Shown in pieces: positions 1 through 6,537 of a DNA stretch of 40,915 bases. How positions within the stretch are numbered: the stretch's first letter is position 1; each line of letters begins with the position of its first letter. The notes beneath the pieces were generated by a model that worked only from the letters and a program-made list of their open reading frames with translations, made no database searches and was not told the DNA's origin. Source of the DNA: Muribaculaceae bacterium (lineage in GTDB: Bacteria > Bacteroidota > Bacteroidia > Bacteroidales > Muribaculaceae); contig BLLX01000009.1 in the NCBI GenBank assembly GCA_011959405.1, positions 1-40,915 of the forward strand, given 5' to 3'. Made by a program: the position numbers and the translations under genes.

Positions 1-13
1 CCCTTTTCAAATG

Positions 14-1132
14 TTAGATGCACTCTGGTCTGATGACGGGTTGATCTTGTTTTAACGGTTTGTCTCTCATGCCGCAAAGCACGCTGAGTGTGCGCGGGCA
101 TATCCTGCGCATGGTTGCGAATGCAAGGAGAGACAGACCGAGGTCAATGGCAAACGAGCCGAAGTAGACGGCCGCGCACGTAAGGTCAGACACGGGAGGA
201 ATGACAATTGTGACGGATTTTCTGACTATGGTGGCAAACAGACCGTGGAACGCATAGATGAAAAAGGTGGCGGATGTGAGGAAGCGGGGCACGCTACATC
301 CGCGGTCCACGCATGCCGCGGCAATGCGCACCGTCATGATCAGTCCGGTCAAGGTAAGCGCCACCGTCAGCGTCGGGCTGAGCTGTTGCGGTATTGCTTC
401 TGTAGCGGACAGGACTATCAAAATGAGCCATGCCACTGTGGGTGGAATTATGTTGCCGCGGATTGCGGATGTGCTGCCGGATGATGCCATTGCGGCTCCT
501 GTGGCGAAATATATCATGTCGACAGGCACTCTGAGAAAAGCGGCGTGGCCAGTCATGTATGCAGCGATGAAAAACAGCGCAGGTGCCAGCCACCTGTTTA
601 CTTGCAAGGCCCATGATACTAATGGTGACAGAATCACGATCAGTATCAGATTCCTGAGAAACCACAGCACGAAGTCGTAGGGGTAGCCGCTGCCGGCCAG
701 GTCCACGTAACCGGTCAGTATCTGCGGAATGGAGAAGGTGAATGATTCGTATTGTGGAAATGCGGGAGCAAGTGCCGGCAGTTTCTTCAGGGCGAGCAGA
801 AGCAGTCCGATGGTGTTCCATGCCATGTAAGGGATAAGAAGGCTCCGGGCTCTTCCTGCAAGTTTGTGTGCATAGCCGGTGGCTGACAGCTGTGGACCGG
901 AACGAAAAAACAGGTATCCTGACATGAAGAAAAACAGAGGGACACTCAGGCTCAGAATGTATCTGTCGAACCATGCCAGACAGGCAGTGAACATGGCGGT
1001 GTTTGCGCCTGGAGCCATTGGTTCTGGCATGTCGGGCAGAAAATTGCAATGGATCAGGATGACTCCCGCCATTAACGGAAATCTCAGAAAATTGAAAATT
1101 TCGAATATGTCTGTCTGCTCTCTGCCGGTCAT
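14..1132 (-). CDS. acyltransferase 3 family membrane protein
   Basis: Probable integral membrane O-acyltransferase of the acyltransferase-3 (OafA/NodX-like) family, which moves acyl groups onto surface sugars or similar acceptors. The 372-residue protein opens with the family's typical start: a hydrophobic first helix preceded by a short polar stretch (DIFEIFNFLR) and containing the conserved His in VILIHCN near residue 28. About ten hydrophobic segments follow, and FFMSGYLFF near residue 68 matches the usual second helix. Length fits the family (about 340-380). A Bacteroidetes -7 element lies 26 bases upstream. The substrate cannot be told. The gene is monocistronic as far as the window shows, because its 3' end is close to the window edge. 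Confidence 0.85.
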   Translation of the reverse strand: MTGREQTDIFEIFNFLRFPLMAGVILIHCNFLPDMPEPMAPGANTAMFTACLAWFDRYILSLSVPLFFFMSGYLFFRSGPQLSATGYAHKLAGRARSLLIPYMAWNTIGLLLLALKKLPALAPAFPQYESFTFSIPQILTGYVDLAGSGYPYDFVLWFLRNLILIVILSPLVSWALQVNRWLAPALFFIAAYMTGHAAFLRVPVDMIYFATGAAMASSGSTSAIRGNIIPPTVAWLILIVLSATEAIPQQLSPTLTVALTLTGLIMTVRIAAACVDRGCSVPRFLTSATFFIYAFHGLFATIVRKSVTIVIPPVSDLTCAAVYFGSFAIDLGLSLLAFATMRRICPRTLSVLCGMRDKPLKQDQPVIRPECI

Positions 1133-1157
1133 GATAGCATGTGAAAGTGTGCGGTCA

Positions 1158-1165
1158 CAAAGTTA
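1158..1165 (-). promoter_or_regulatory. -7 promoter element for the acyltransferase gene
   Basis: Reads TAACTTTG on the minus strand, an exact match to the Bacteroidetes TAnnTTTG -7 consensus, 26 bases upstream of the ATG at 1132. I see no good -33 TTTG at the usual distance. Confidence 0.5.
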
Positions 1166-1192
1166 GCGAAAATTTGCCGATAATTTCCCAGG

Positions 1193-1504
1193 TCAGGCTT
1201 GACTGAGCAGTTTGCCCAACCGCTTTGCGACGGCAGTCTGGCTTCTGCCGGTCTTGTCCGAAATGTATCTGATGTCTTTGCCTTGACGGAATAATTGCAT
1301 CAGCAATAGTTCTTCTTTGTCTGTCCATTTCTTGTAGGAGTTGGGATACTTTTCATAGTTTTGTTCAGAGATTTTTTCAGGGTTCAGGAATTCGTCTACG
1401 AAGACAGAGGGGCAACATCTGTCGTATAATATGATTGGTTATCACTGTATAATGTATTGAAGCCGGTGGTCGGATATGATGAGATAAGGGATGATGTCGT
1501 ACAT
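1193..1504 (-). pseudogene. decayed small helix-turn-helix (Myb/SANT-like) gene with two tandem in-frame stops
   Basis: One reading frame of 104 codons runs from an ATG at 1504 to a TGA at 1193-1195, but codons 21-22 are TGA TAA (1444-1439). The part after the stops has no ATG until deep inside. Its C-terminal half reads WTDKEELLLMQLFRQGKD.. followed by ISDKTGRSQTAVAKRLGKL, a trihelical DNA-binding motif of the kind found at the C-termini of Bacteroidales helicase-like proteins ('WT.EED..L..L...G..I..IA...GR...AI..RL..L'). The stretch before it, FVDEFLNPEKI, resembles the tail of such a helicase. A -7-like TACATTTG (minus strand, 1514-1521) sits just upstream. I read this as a remnant of a larger gene or an inactivated small one; a living 78-residue gene with a non-ATG start is less likely. 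Confidence 0.55.
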
Positions 1505-1683
1505 ATCCGGTTGCAAATGTAAGAAAAAGCGGTAACAAGATACGTTTCGCCGGCGCATTATTACGCTGAAGAGTGTTGTGTCAGTGAAAATATCGGCTGC
1601 TGATCTGAATATGCGCTAATCCTATGATTTGCATTGATTATTTCGGCGTTTTTTTATAACTTTGTCAAAATTTTAGCAAAACG
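1439..1683. other. gene-free stretch between the remnant and hpt
   Basis: Apart from the 5' part of the remnant frame (to 1504), the -7-like element on the minus strand at 1514-1521, and the hpt promoter near 1635-1665, I see no gene, tRNA, strong hairpin or repeat here. Confidence 0.5.
1635..1665 (+). promoter_or_regulatory. hpt promoter (-33 TTG, -7 TAACTTTG)
   Basis: TTG at 1635-1637 and TAACTTTG at 1658-1665 are separated by 20 bases, which matches the Bacteroidetes sigma-ABfr promoter pattern. The -7 box ends 18 bases before the hpt ATG at 1684, so the leader is very short. Confidence 0.65.
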
Positions 1684-2229
1684 ATGACTAAGGTTACGTA
1701 TAAAGGGCTGACATTTAAGCCATATATCACTAACGAAAGAATAGCGGCCCGCATCAATGAACTCGGGCGGCAGATCACGGAGGAATACAGCGGTCGCAAC
1801 CCTCTTCTTCTGTGTGTGCTTAACGGTGCGTTTCCATTTGCCGCCGATTTGTTCCGCAGGATCGAGACGGACGCCGAGATTGCGTTTATCCGGTTCAAAA
1901 GCTATGACGGGATGTCGTCCACCGGAAATGTGAAGCAGCTTATGGGGCTGACAGAAAACATCGAGGGTCGCCCTGTCATAGTAGTGGAGGATATTGTGGA
2001 TACAGGCAACACGATAGTGAGCCTTGTGGCCGACCTCAAATCCAAGAACCCGTCGGAGATAAAGGTGGCGACACTGCTGTTCAAGCCGGAATCGCTTCAG
2101 TGCGATGTGTGTCCGGATTATGTCGGCTTTTCGATTCCTCCGAAATTCATAATAGGTTTCGGCCTTGATCTTGACGGAGCCGCGCGTAATCTGCGCGACA
2201 TCTACGTGCTGGACGAAGACGAGGATTGA
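1684..2229 (+). CDS. hpt: hypoxanthine phosphoribosyltransferase
   Basis: Cytoplasmic purine salvage enzyme that joins hypoxanthine (and often guanine) to PRPP to give IMP or GMP. The 181-residue protein has the type I PRTase PRPP-binding signature VVVEDIVDTGNT near residues 99-110, preceded by the hydrophobic strand and acidic pair typical of HPRTs. FSIPPKFIIGFGLDLDG near the C-terminus is the usual base- and magnesium-binding region. Length is normal for bacterial Hpt (175-185). The ATG at 1684 follows a close promoter. adk starts 45 bases downstream, so the two nucleotide-metabolism genes may be co-transcribed. Confidence 0.95.
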   Translation: MTKVTYKGLTFKPYITNERIAARINELGRQITEEYSGRNPLLLCVLNGAFPFAADLFRRIETDAEIAFIRFKSYDGMSSTGNVKQLMGLTENIEGRPVIVVEDIVDTGNTIVSLVADLKSKNPSEIKVATLLFKPESLQCDVCPDYVGFSIPPKFIIGFGLDLDGAARNLRDIYVLDEDED

Positions 2230-2274
2230 ATGTGCGGCACATAACTTTTAATTCTTGATTTTGAACACAACACT

Positions 2275-2859
2275 ATGTTTAATCTTATAATTTTCGGTGC
2301 CCCCGGAAGCGGTAAGGGCACACAGAGCGAGCGCCTTGTGGAGCGCTACGGTCTTCATCATATTTCCACCGGAGAACTTCTGCGCAGCCATATAGCCCAA
2401 GGCACACCGCTGGGCAAGGTGGCCGACGGGTTTATTTCTCACGGCAACCTTATTCCTGACGAACTGATGCTTGACATTCTGGCAGAGGAACTTGACAGTC
2501 ATTCCGATGCCGCAGGCGTGATCTTCGACGGTTTTCCTCGCACTATCCCTCAGGCAGAGGCGTTGCGTGGACTTCTGGCCGGAAGAGGATCTAAAGTACA
2601 TGCTGTGGTGGGGCTGGAAGTGCCGGAAGATGAATTGATGACACGTTTGGTGAAGCGTGGCGCGGAGTCCGGACGTTCTGACGACAATCCCGAGACTATC
2701 GCCAAGCGGCTGGAGGTATATCATCGCCAGACACAACCGCTCAAACAGTTTTATACCGAGGAGACCACGTTTCATCCTATCAACGGTATCGGTTCGGTCG
2801 ACGATATTTTTAAGAGCATCACTTTGGTTGTCGATCCATTAAAGGATGCTGCCGAATGA
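2275..2859 (+). CDS. adk: adenylate kinase
   Basis: Converts AMP + ATP to 2 ADP in the cytoplasm. The P-loop GAPGSGKGTQ is at residues 8-17, FDGFPRT of the AMP-binding region near residue 84, and the short LID segment around KRGAESGRSDDN near residue 127. At 194 residues this is the short-LID form without a zinc-binding insert, as usual in Bacteroidetes. The 3' end overlaps the next gene by 14 bases, in another frame. That ties a housekeeping gene to the sugar-modification genes that follow and suggests translational coupling. Confidence 0.96.
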   Translation: MFNLIIFGAPGSGKGTQSERLVERYGLHHISTGELLRSHIAQGTPLGKVADGFISHGNLIPDELMLDILAEELDSHSDAAGVIFDGFPRTIPQAEALRGLLAGRGSKVHAVVGLEVPEDELMTRLVKRGAESGRSDDNPETIAKRLEVYHRQTQPLKQFYTEETTFHPINGIGSVDDIFKSITLVVDPLKDAAE

Positions 2860-3262
2860 ACCGCGTATAATTGAGATTGCCCGCGTGGAAGATCCGCGCG
2901 GCAATCTGTCGTTTCTGCAGAACGGCAGTGCGGCTCTGCCGTTTGACATCGCGCGTACATACTGGATATATGATGTGCCGGGCGGACGTCGGCGTGACGG
3001 TCATGCTTTCCGTACGGCATCGGAACTTATCGTCGCTTTGAGCGGGTCGTTTGATGTGGTGACCCGTGACGGCGACGGCCTTGAGACGCGTTTCCATCTG
3101 TGCCGTTCCTATTACGGTCTTCTTGTTCCGCCGATGACGTGGCGCGAACTGGATAATTTTTCCACTAATTCCGTGGCGATGGTGATTTCGTCTACGCTGT
3201 ATGATCCGGATGATTATATAGAAGACATGGACCTGTATCTATCTGTGAAAAAAACGTTATGA
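2846..3262 (+). CDS. FdtA/QdtA-like sugar 3,4-ketoisomerase paralogue with altered active site
   Basis: A 138-residue single-domain cupin of the WxcM-like/FdtA family, which isomerises dTDP-4-keto-6-deoxyglucose to the 3-keto sugar. The family pattern is clear: RGNLSFLQ at 18-25, LPFDIARTYWIYDVP at 31-45, GLLVPP at 91-96 and the tail DPDDYIEDMDLYL at 120-132. The usual HAH motif (two His on one strand; in QdtA the second is the reported catalytic base) reads H53-A54-F55, so the second His is Phe. The next gene, its tandem paralogue, keeps both. Overlaps adk by 14 bases and the next gene by 4 (ATGA). It may be a non-catalytic partner or have a changed specificity. Confidence 0.8.
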   Translation: MLPNEPRIIEIARVEDPRGNLSFLQNGSAALPFDIARTYWIYDVPGGRRRDGHAFRTASELIVALSGSFDVVTRDGDGLETRFHLCRSYYGLLVPPMTWRELDNFSTNSVAMVISSTLYDPDDYIEDMDLYLSVKKTL

Positions 3263-3717
3263 CAGTCGGCATGAATCAATCTGACGAAGTGTTCCGCCAC
3301 AGTAATGTGGACGAGTGTCGTGTGATGGACCTGCCAAGGATAGTCCATCCCGACGGTTCGCTCACGTTTCAACAAAACGACGGACTTCAGTTGCCGTTTG
3401 ACATCCGCCGTGTCTACTATTTGTACGACATACCGGGAGATTCCCATCGCGGCGGCCATGCCCACCGTGACAATTCATCGCTGATTGTGGCCGCGAGCGG
3501 TTCGTTTGAGGTGACCCTCGGTGACGGCCGCCGTAGCCGCACGTTCCCGCTCAACAGGCCTTACCGGGGACTTTACGTTCCGCCGGGGCTGTGGCGGGAG
3601 ATCGGCAATTTTTCCAGCGGGGCAGTGTGTCTGGTGCTTACGTCCGAGCTGTTCAGTGAAGATGACTATGTGCGCGATTATTCTGAATTTCTCTCTCTAA
3701 CCGCATCTAAATTATGA
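3259..3717 (+). CDS. FdtA/QdtA-like dTDP-4-keto-6-deoxyhexose 3,4-ketoisomerase
   Basis: Cupin-fold isomerase of 152 residues making the 3-keto sugar that the downstream aminotransferase would aminate. It keeps the family motif RGGHAHR with H67 and H69, followed by GSFEVTLGDG, GLYVPPGLWREIGNFS and the terminal SEDDYVRDYSEFL. Starts at an ATGA overlap with the preceding paralogue; an in-frame ATG 12 bases later (3271) is a possible alternative start, since the first 15 residues look like a non-conserved extension. Its own stop overlaps the ATG of the aminotransferase, so the three genes are translationally linked. Whether the product is the Fuc3N or Qui3N stereoisomer cannot be decided by eye. 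Confidence 0.88.
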   Translation: MTVGMNQSDEVFRHSNVDECRVMDLPRIVHPDGSLTFQQNDGLQLPFDIRRVYYLYDIPGDSHRGGHAHRDNSSLIVAASGSFEVTLGDGRRSRTFPLNRPYRGLYVPPGLWREIGNFSSGAVCLVLTSELFSEDDYVRDYSEFLSLTASKL

Positions 3718-4802
3718 AAAAATACACTTTTCTGGATCTCGCGGTAGTCAATGCGCCATATGAAAAGGCGATGACAGAGGCCGTGGGTCGTGTTATAACT
3801 TCCGGCCGCTATATAGGCGGATCGGAAGTGGCTGCTTTTGAAGCCGGTCTGTCGGCGGCGCTCGGAGTGGACCATGTTGTTGCTGTGGCCAACGGGCTCG
3901 ACGCATTGCGGCTGATTGTCCGCGCATATATGGAGCTTGGCAGGCTGAAACCCGGGGATGAAGTGGTGGTGCCGGCCAATTCCTTTGTGGCCAGCGCTCT
4001 GGCGGTGAGCGATTGCGGGCTGGAAGTGAGATTTGCCGATGTAGACCCCGATACTTACAATCTCGACTGGGATAAGATGCCGTGCGGGCCGAAAGTAAAG
4101 GCCGTCATGCCGGTGCATCTTTATGGCCGTGTGTGTGTGGTGCCGGAGGATATACGGCAACGGTATGTGGTTATCGAGGACAGTGCTCAGGCTATCGGGG
4201 CTCGGGGAGCGTGCCTGATGGGTCATGCCGCCGGCATGAGTTTCTATCCGACAAAAAACATTGGTGCGCTTGGCGATGCCGGAGCTGTGATCACGCCGTC
4301 GGAGGAAGTGGCAGCCGTGGTCCGCTCGTTGGGCAATTACGGCACAGACCGACAGTATCACAACATATACATGGGGTTGAATTCGCGTATGGATCCGGTG
4401 CAGGCGGCAATGCTGCGGGTTAAACTTGCGGCGATGGATCACGAGAACTCTATTCGCCGTGAGCGTGCCGGAATCTATGACGCGCATATCAACAATCAGC
4501 TGATAGAACTTCCGAAGATGCCGGATGATCCGGAGACCCACGTATGGCACCAGTACGTGGTGCGTGTGGCTGACGGCCGACGTGATGAATTCCGACGTTT
4601 TATGGAAAGCAGAGGGGTGGAAACAGCCGTGCATTATCCGTGTCCGATACATAGGCAGCCGTGTTATGCGTCGCGCTACAGCGGGCTTTCTCTTCCGGTG
4701 GCTGAGCGTCTGGCCGAGGAGGTGGTGTCGCTTCCTGTGAGCCGTGGCACGTCGGTTGACGACGCACTCGAAATTTCGGCTATTGTCAACGAATTCGAGT
4801 GA
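3714..4802 (+). CDS. DegT/DnrJ/EryC1/StrS-family PLP sugar aminotransferase (FdtB/QdtB-like)
   Basis: PLP-dependent aminotransferase of 362 residues that would convert the 3-keto-6-deoxy nucleotide sugar into a 3-amino sugar, using glutamate as donor. Visible family features: ANGLDALRL (PLP phosphate site, residues 60-68), VVPANSFVASALAV (86-98), PVHLYGR (133-139), EDSAQAIGA (155-163) and SFYPTKNIGALGDAGA with the PLP-binding Lys181. Start codon overlaps the upstream stop (ATGA). Function is inferred chiefly from the two FdtA-like neighbours. The dTDP-glucose synthase, 4,6-dehydratase and N-acyltransferase needed for a full route are not in the window. Confidence 0.9.
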   Translation: MKKYTFLDLAVVNAPYEKAMTEAVGRVITSGRYIGGSEVAAFEAGLSAALGVDHVVAVANGLDALRLIVRAYMELGRLKPGDEVVVPANSFVASALAVSDCGLEVRFADVDPDTYNLDWDKMPCGPKVKAVMPVHLYGRVCVVPEDIRQRYVVIEDSAQAIGARGACLMGHAAGMSFYPTKNIGALGDAGAVITPSEEVAAVVRSLGNYGTDRQYHNIYMGLNSRMDPVQAAMLRVKLAAMDHENSIRRERAGIYDAHINNQLIELPKMPDDPETHVWHQYVVRVADGRRDEFRRFMESRGVETAVHYPCPIHRQPCYASRYSGLSLPVAERLAEEVVSLPVSRGTSVDDALEISAIVNEFE

Positions 4803-4848
4803 TAATTTGTTGTTAATCGGGATATACTTTATTAAAATTCTTTGATCT

Positions 4849-6402
4849 ATGGCAAAAATACTATGGGTGGACGATGAGATTGATCTGCTGAAACCGCACA
4901 TTCTTTTTCTTGAACGGAAAGGTTATGAAGTTCTCACTGTCAATAACGGACATGACGCTGTGGGGATGGCGCGGACAGCCCGGCCTGATCTGATTTTTCT
5001 GGACGAGAATATGCCCGGCCTGTCGGGGCTGGAGACACTCGGCAGGATCAAGCTCGAGGTGCCTGACATTCCAGTGATCATGATCACCAAGAACGAGGAA
5101 GAGAATATCATGGATCAGGCTGTGGGACAGAAGATCGCCGATTATCTCATAAAACCCGTCAACCCTAATCAGATTTTGCTCTCGATCAAGAAAAATCTTC
5201 ATTCGGAGGAGCTTGTCAGCGCCAATACCGGAGGAAATTACCGGCAGGAGTTTCTGAATATATCGAACGCCATATCCGATTGCAATACGTTTGACGGCTG
5301 GAGTGAATTGTATTCGCGGCTGGTGTACTGGGAGATGGAACTTGCCGGTGCGGAGACCCACATGGACGAGATACTGGAGCAGCAGAAGCGGGAAGCCAAT
5401 GCCGCTTTCGGCCGTTTTGTGCGCCATAACTATGAAGATTGGGTGCGTCGTGATGCCGGTTCGGATCAGCCCGGGCGTCCGCTGATGAGTCCCGACGTTT
5501 TTCGCAGGCGTGTTTTTCCCGCTCTTGACGCCGGAGAGAAACTGTTTTTTATATTGATAGACAATTTCCGTCTGGATCAGTGGCGCACGGTGCGTCCGAT
5601 GCTCGGAGAGTATTTCAGTATGGAAGAGGAACTGTATTGTTCGATTCTTCCGACTGCCACACAATATGCACGCAACTCGATATTCTCAGGTCTTATGCCT
5701 GTGGACATAGCGCGTATGTTTCCAGATCTGTGGGTGGACGAAGACGATGAGCAGGGCAAGAATCTGAACGAGTCGCCGCTTATCTCCACGCAGTTTGAAC
5801 GGTTTCGGCGCAAGGTAAGGTTCTCTTACAATAAAATAAACGATTCTGCCGCCGGAGAACGTCTGATCCGTGAATTTGCAAATCTGGAGACAAATGATCT
5901 GAATGTCATAGTGCTTAATTTTGTCGATATGCTGTCGCATGCGAGGACGGAATCACGGATGATCCGTGAGCTTGCGTCGACAAATGCGGCTTACCGTTCA
6001 CTGACCGGATCATGGTTCCGTCATTCGTCAGCGCTCGAACTTTTCCGCAAGATTGCCGACAAAGGTTATAAAGTCATTCTTACCACCGACCACGGCACCG
6101 TTCGGGTTGATTCTCCGGTCAAGGTAGTCGGTGATAAGAATACGAACACCAATCTGCGTTATAAACTTGGCAAAGCTCTTAATTATAATCCTAAGCAGGT
6201 GTATGAGATGAAGCATCCACAGCGGTTCGGACTTCCGTCGCCAAATGTGACCACATCCTATATCTATGCTCTCGGACGAGACTTTTTCGCATATCCCAAT
6301 AATTATAATTACTACGTACAATATTACACGGATACGTTTCAGCATGGCGGAATATCGTTGGAAGAGATGCTGATCCCGCTTATAACGCTATCGCCGAAAT
6401 AA
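4849..6402 (+). CDS. porX: PorX: response regulator with PglZ-type phosphodiesterase domain
   Basis: A 517-residue two-domain protein. Residues 1-120 are a CheY-like receiver with the acidic pair D8-D9, phospho-acceptor D52 (IFLDENMPG) and the conserved Lys in MITKNEEE. Residues about 205-510 form an alkaline-phosphatase-superfamily PglZ domain: DNFRLDQW, PTATQYAR (T271 corresponds to the catalytic Thr I recall for Porphyromonas PorX) and TTDHGT. In Porphyromonas and Flavobacterium PorX acts with the kinase PorY and an ECF sigma factor to control type IX secretion genes. It starts 46 bases after the aminotransferase, with no obvious promoter. No porY or T9SS structural gene is nearby, but several likely T9SS cargo genes are in this window. 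Confidence 0.93.
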   Translation: MAKILWVDDEIDLLKPHILFLERKGYEVLTVNNGHDAVGMARTARPDLIFLDENMPGLSGLETLGRIKLEVPDIPVIMITKNEEENIMDQAVGQKIADYLIKPVNPNQILLSIKKNLHSEELVSANTGGNYRQEFLNISNAISDCNTFDGWSELYSRLVYWEMELAGAETHMDEILEQQKREANAAFGRFVRHNYEDWVRRDAGSDQPGRPLMSPDVFRRRVFPALDAGEKLFFILIDNFRLDQWRTVRPMLGEYFSMEEELYCSILPTATQYARNSIFSGLMPVDIARMFPDLWVDEDDEQGKNLNESPLISTQFERFRRKVRFSYNKINDSAAGERLIREFANLETNDLNVIVLNFVDMLSHARTESRMIRELASTNAAYRSLTGSWFRHSSALELFRKIADKGYKVILTTDHGTVRVDSPVKVVGDKNTNTNLRYKLGKALNYNPKQVYEMKHPQRFGLPSPNVTTSYIYALGRDFFAYPNNYNYYVQYYTDTFQHGGISLEEMLIPLITLSPK

Positions 6403-6444
6403 CAAAAAACGGTATTATTATCAATAATTTATAAAAAAAAGCAG

Positions 6445-6452
6445 TATATTTG
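6445..6452 (+). promoter_or_regulatory. -7 promoter element for the sialidase gene
   Basis: TATATTTG matches TAnnTTTG exactly and lies 85 bases upstream of the sialidase ATG, leaving a long A/T-rich leader of about 80 bases. No clear -33 TTTG is visible at 19-21 bases. Confidence 0.5.
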
Positions 6453-6537
6453 CTTAGAATATTTTTTCAAGGGATAATATTACAATCAAACACAATCTAA
6501 ATACCATTCATTCTCACATCTCTAACATTATTAACAC

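Noticed and set aside
1439-1444. Programmed read-through at TGA TAA in the small HTH gene
   Set aside because: Two consecutive stops and no stimulatory structure make recoding improbable; decay is simpler.
3678-4901. Long open frame (407 codons) on the minus strand opposite the aminotransferase
   Set aside because: The plus-strand protein has strong family motifs over the whole span; the minus frame is His/Arg-rich without recognisable domains and is a codon-bias shadow.
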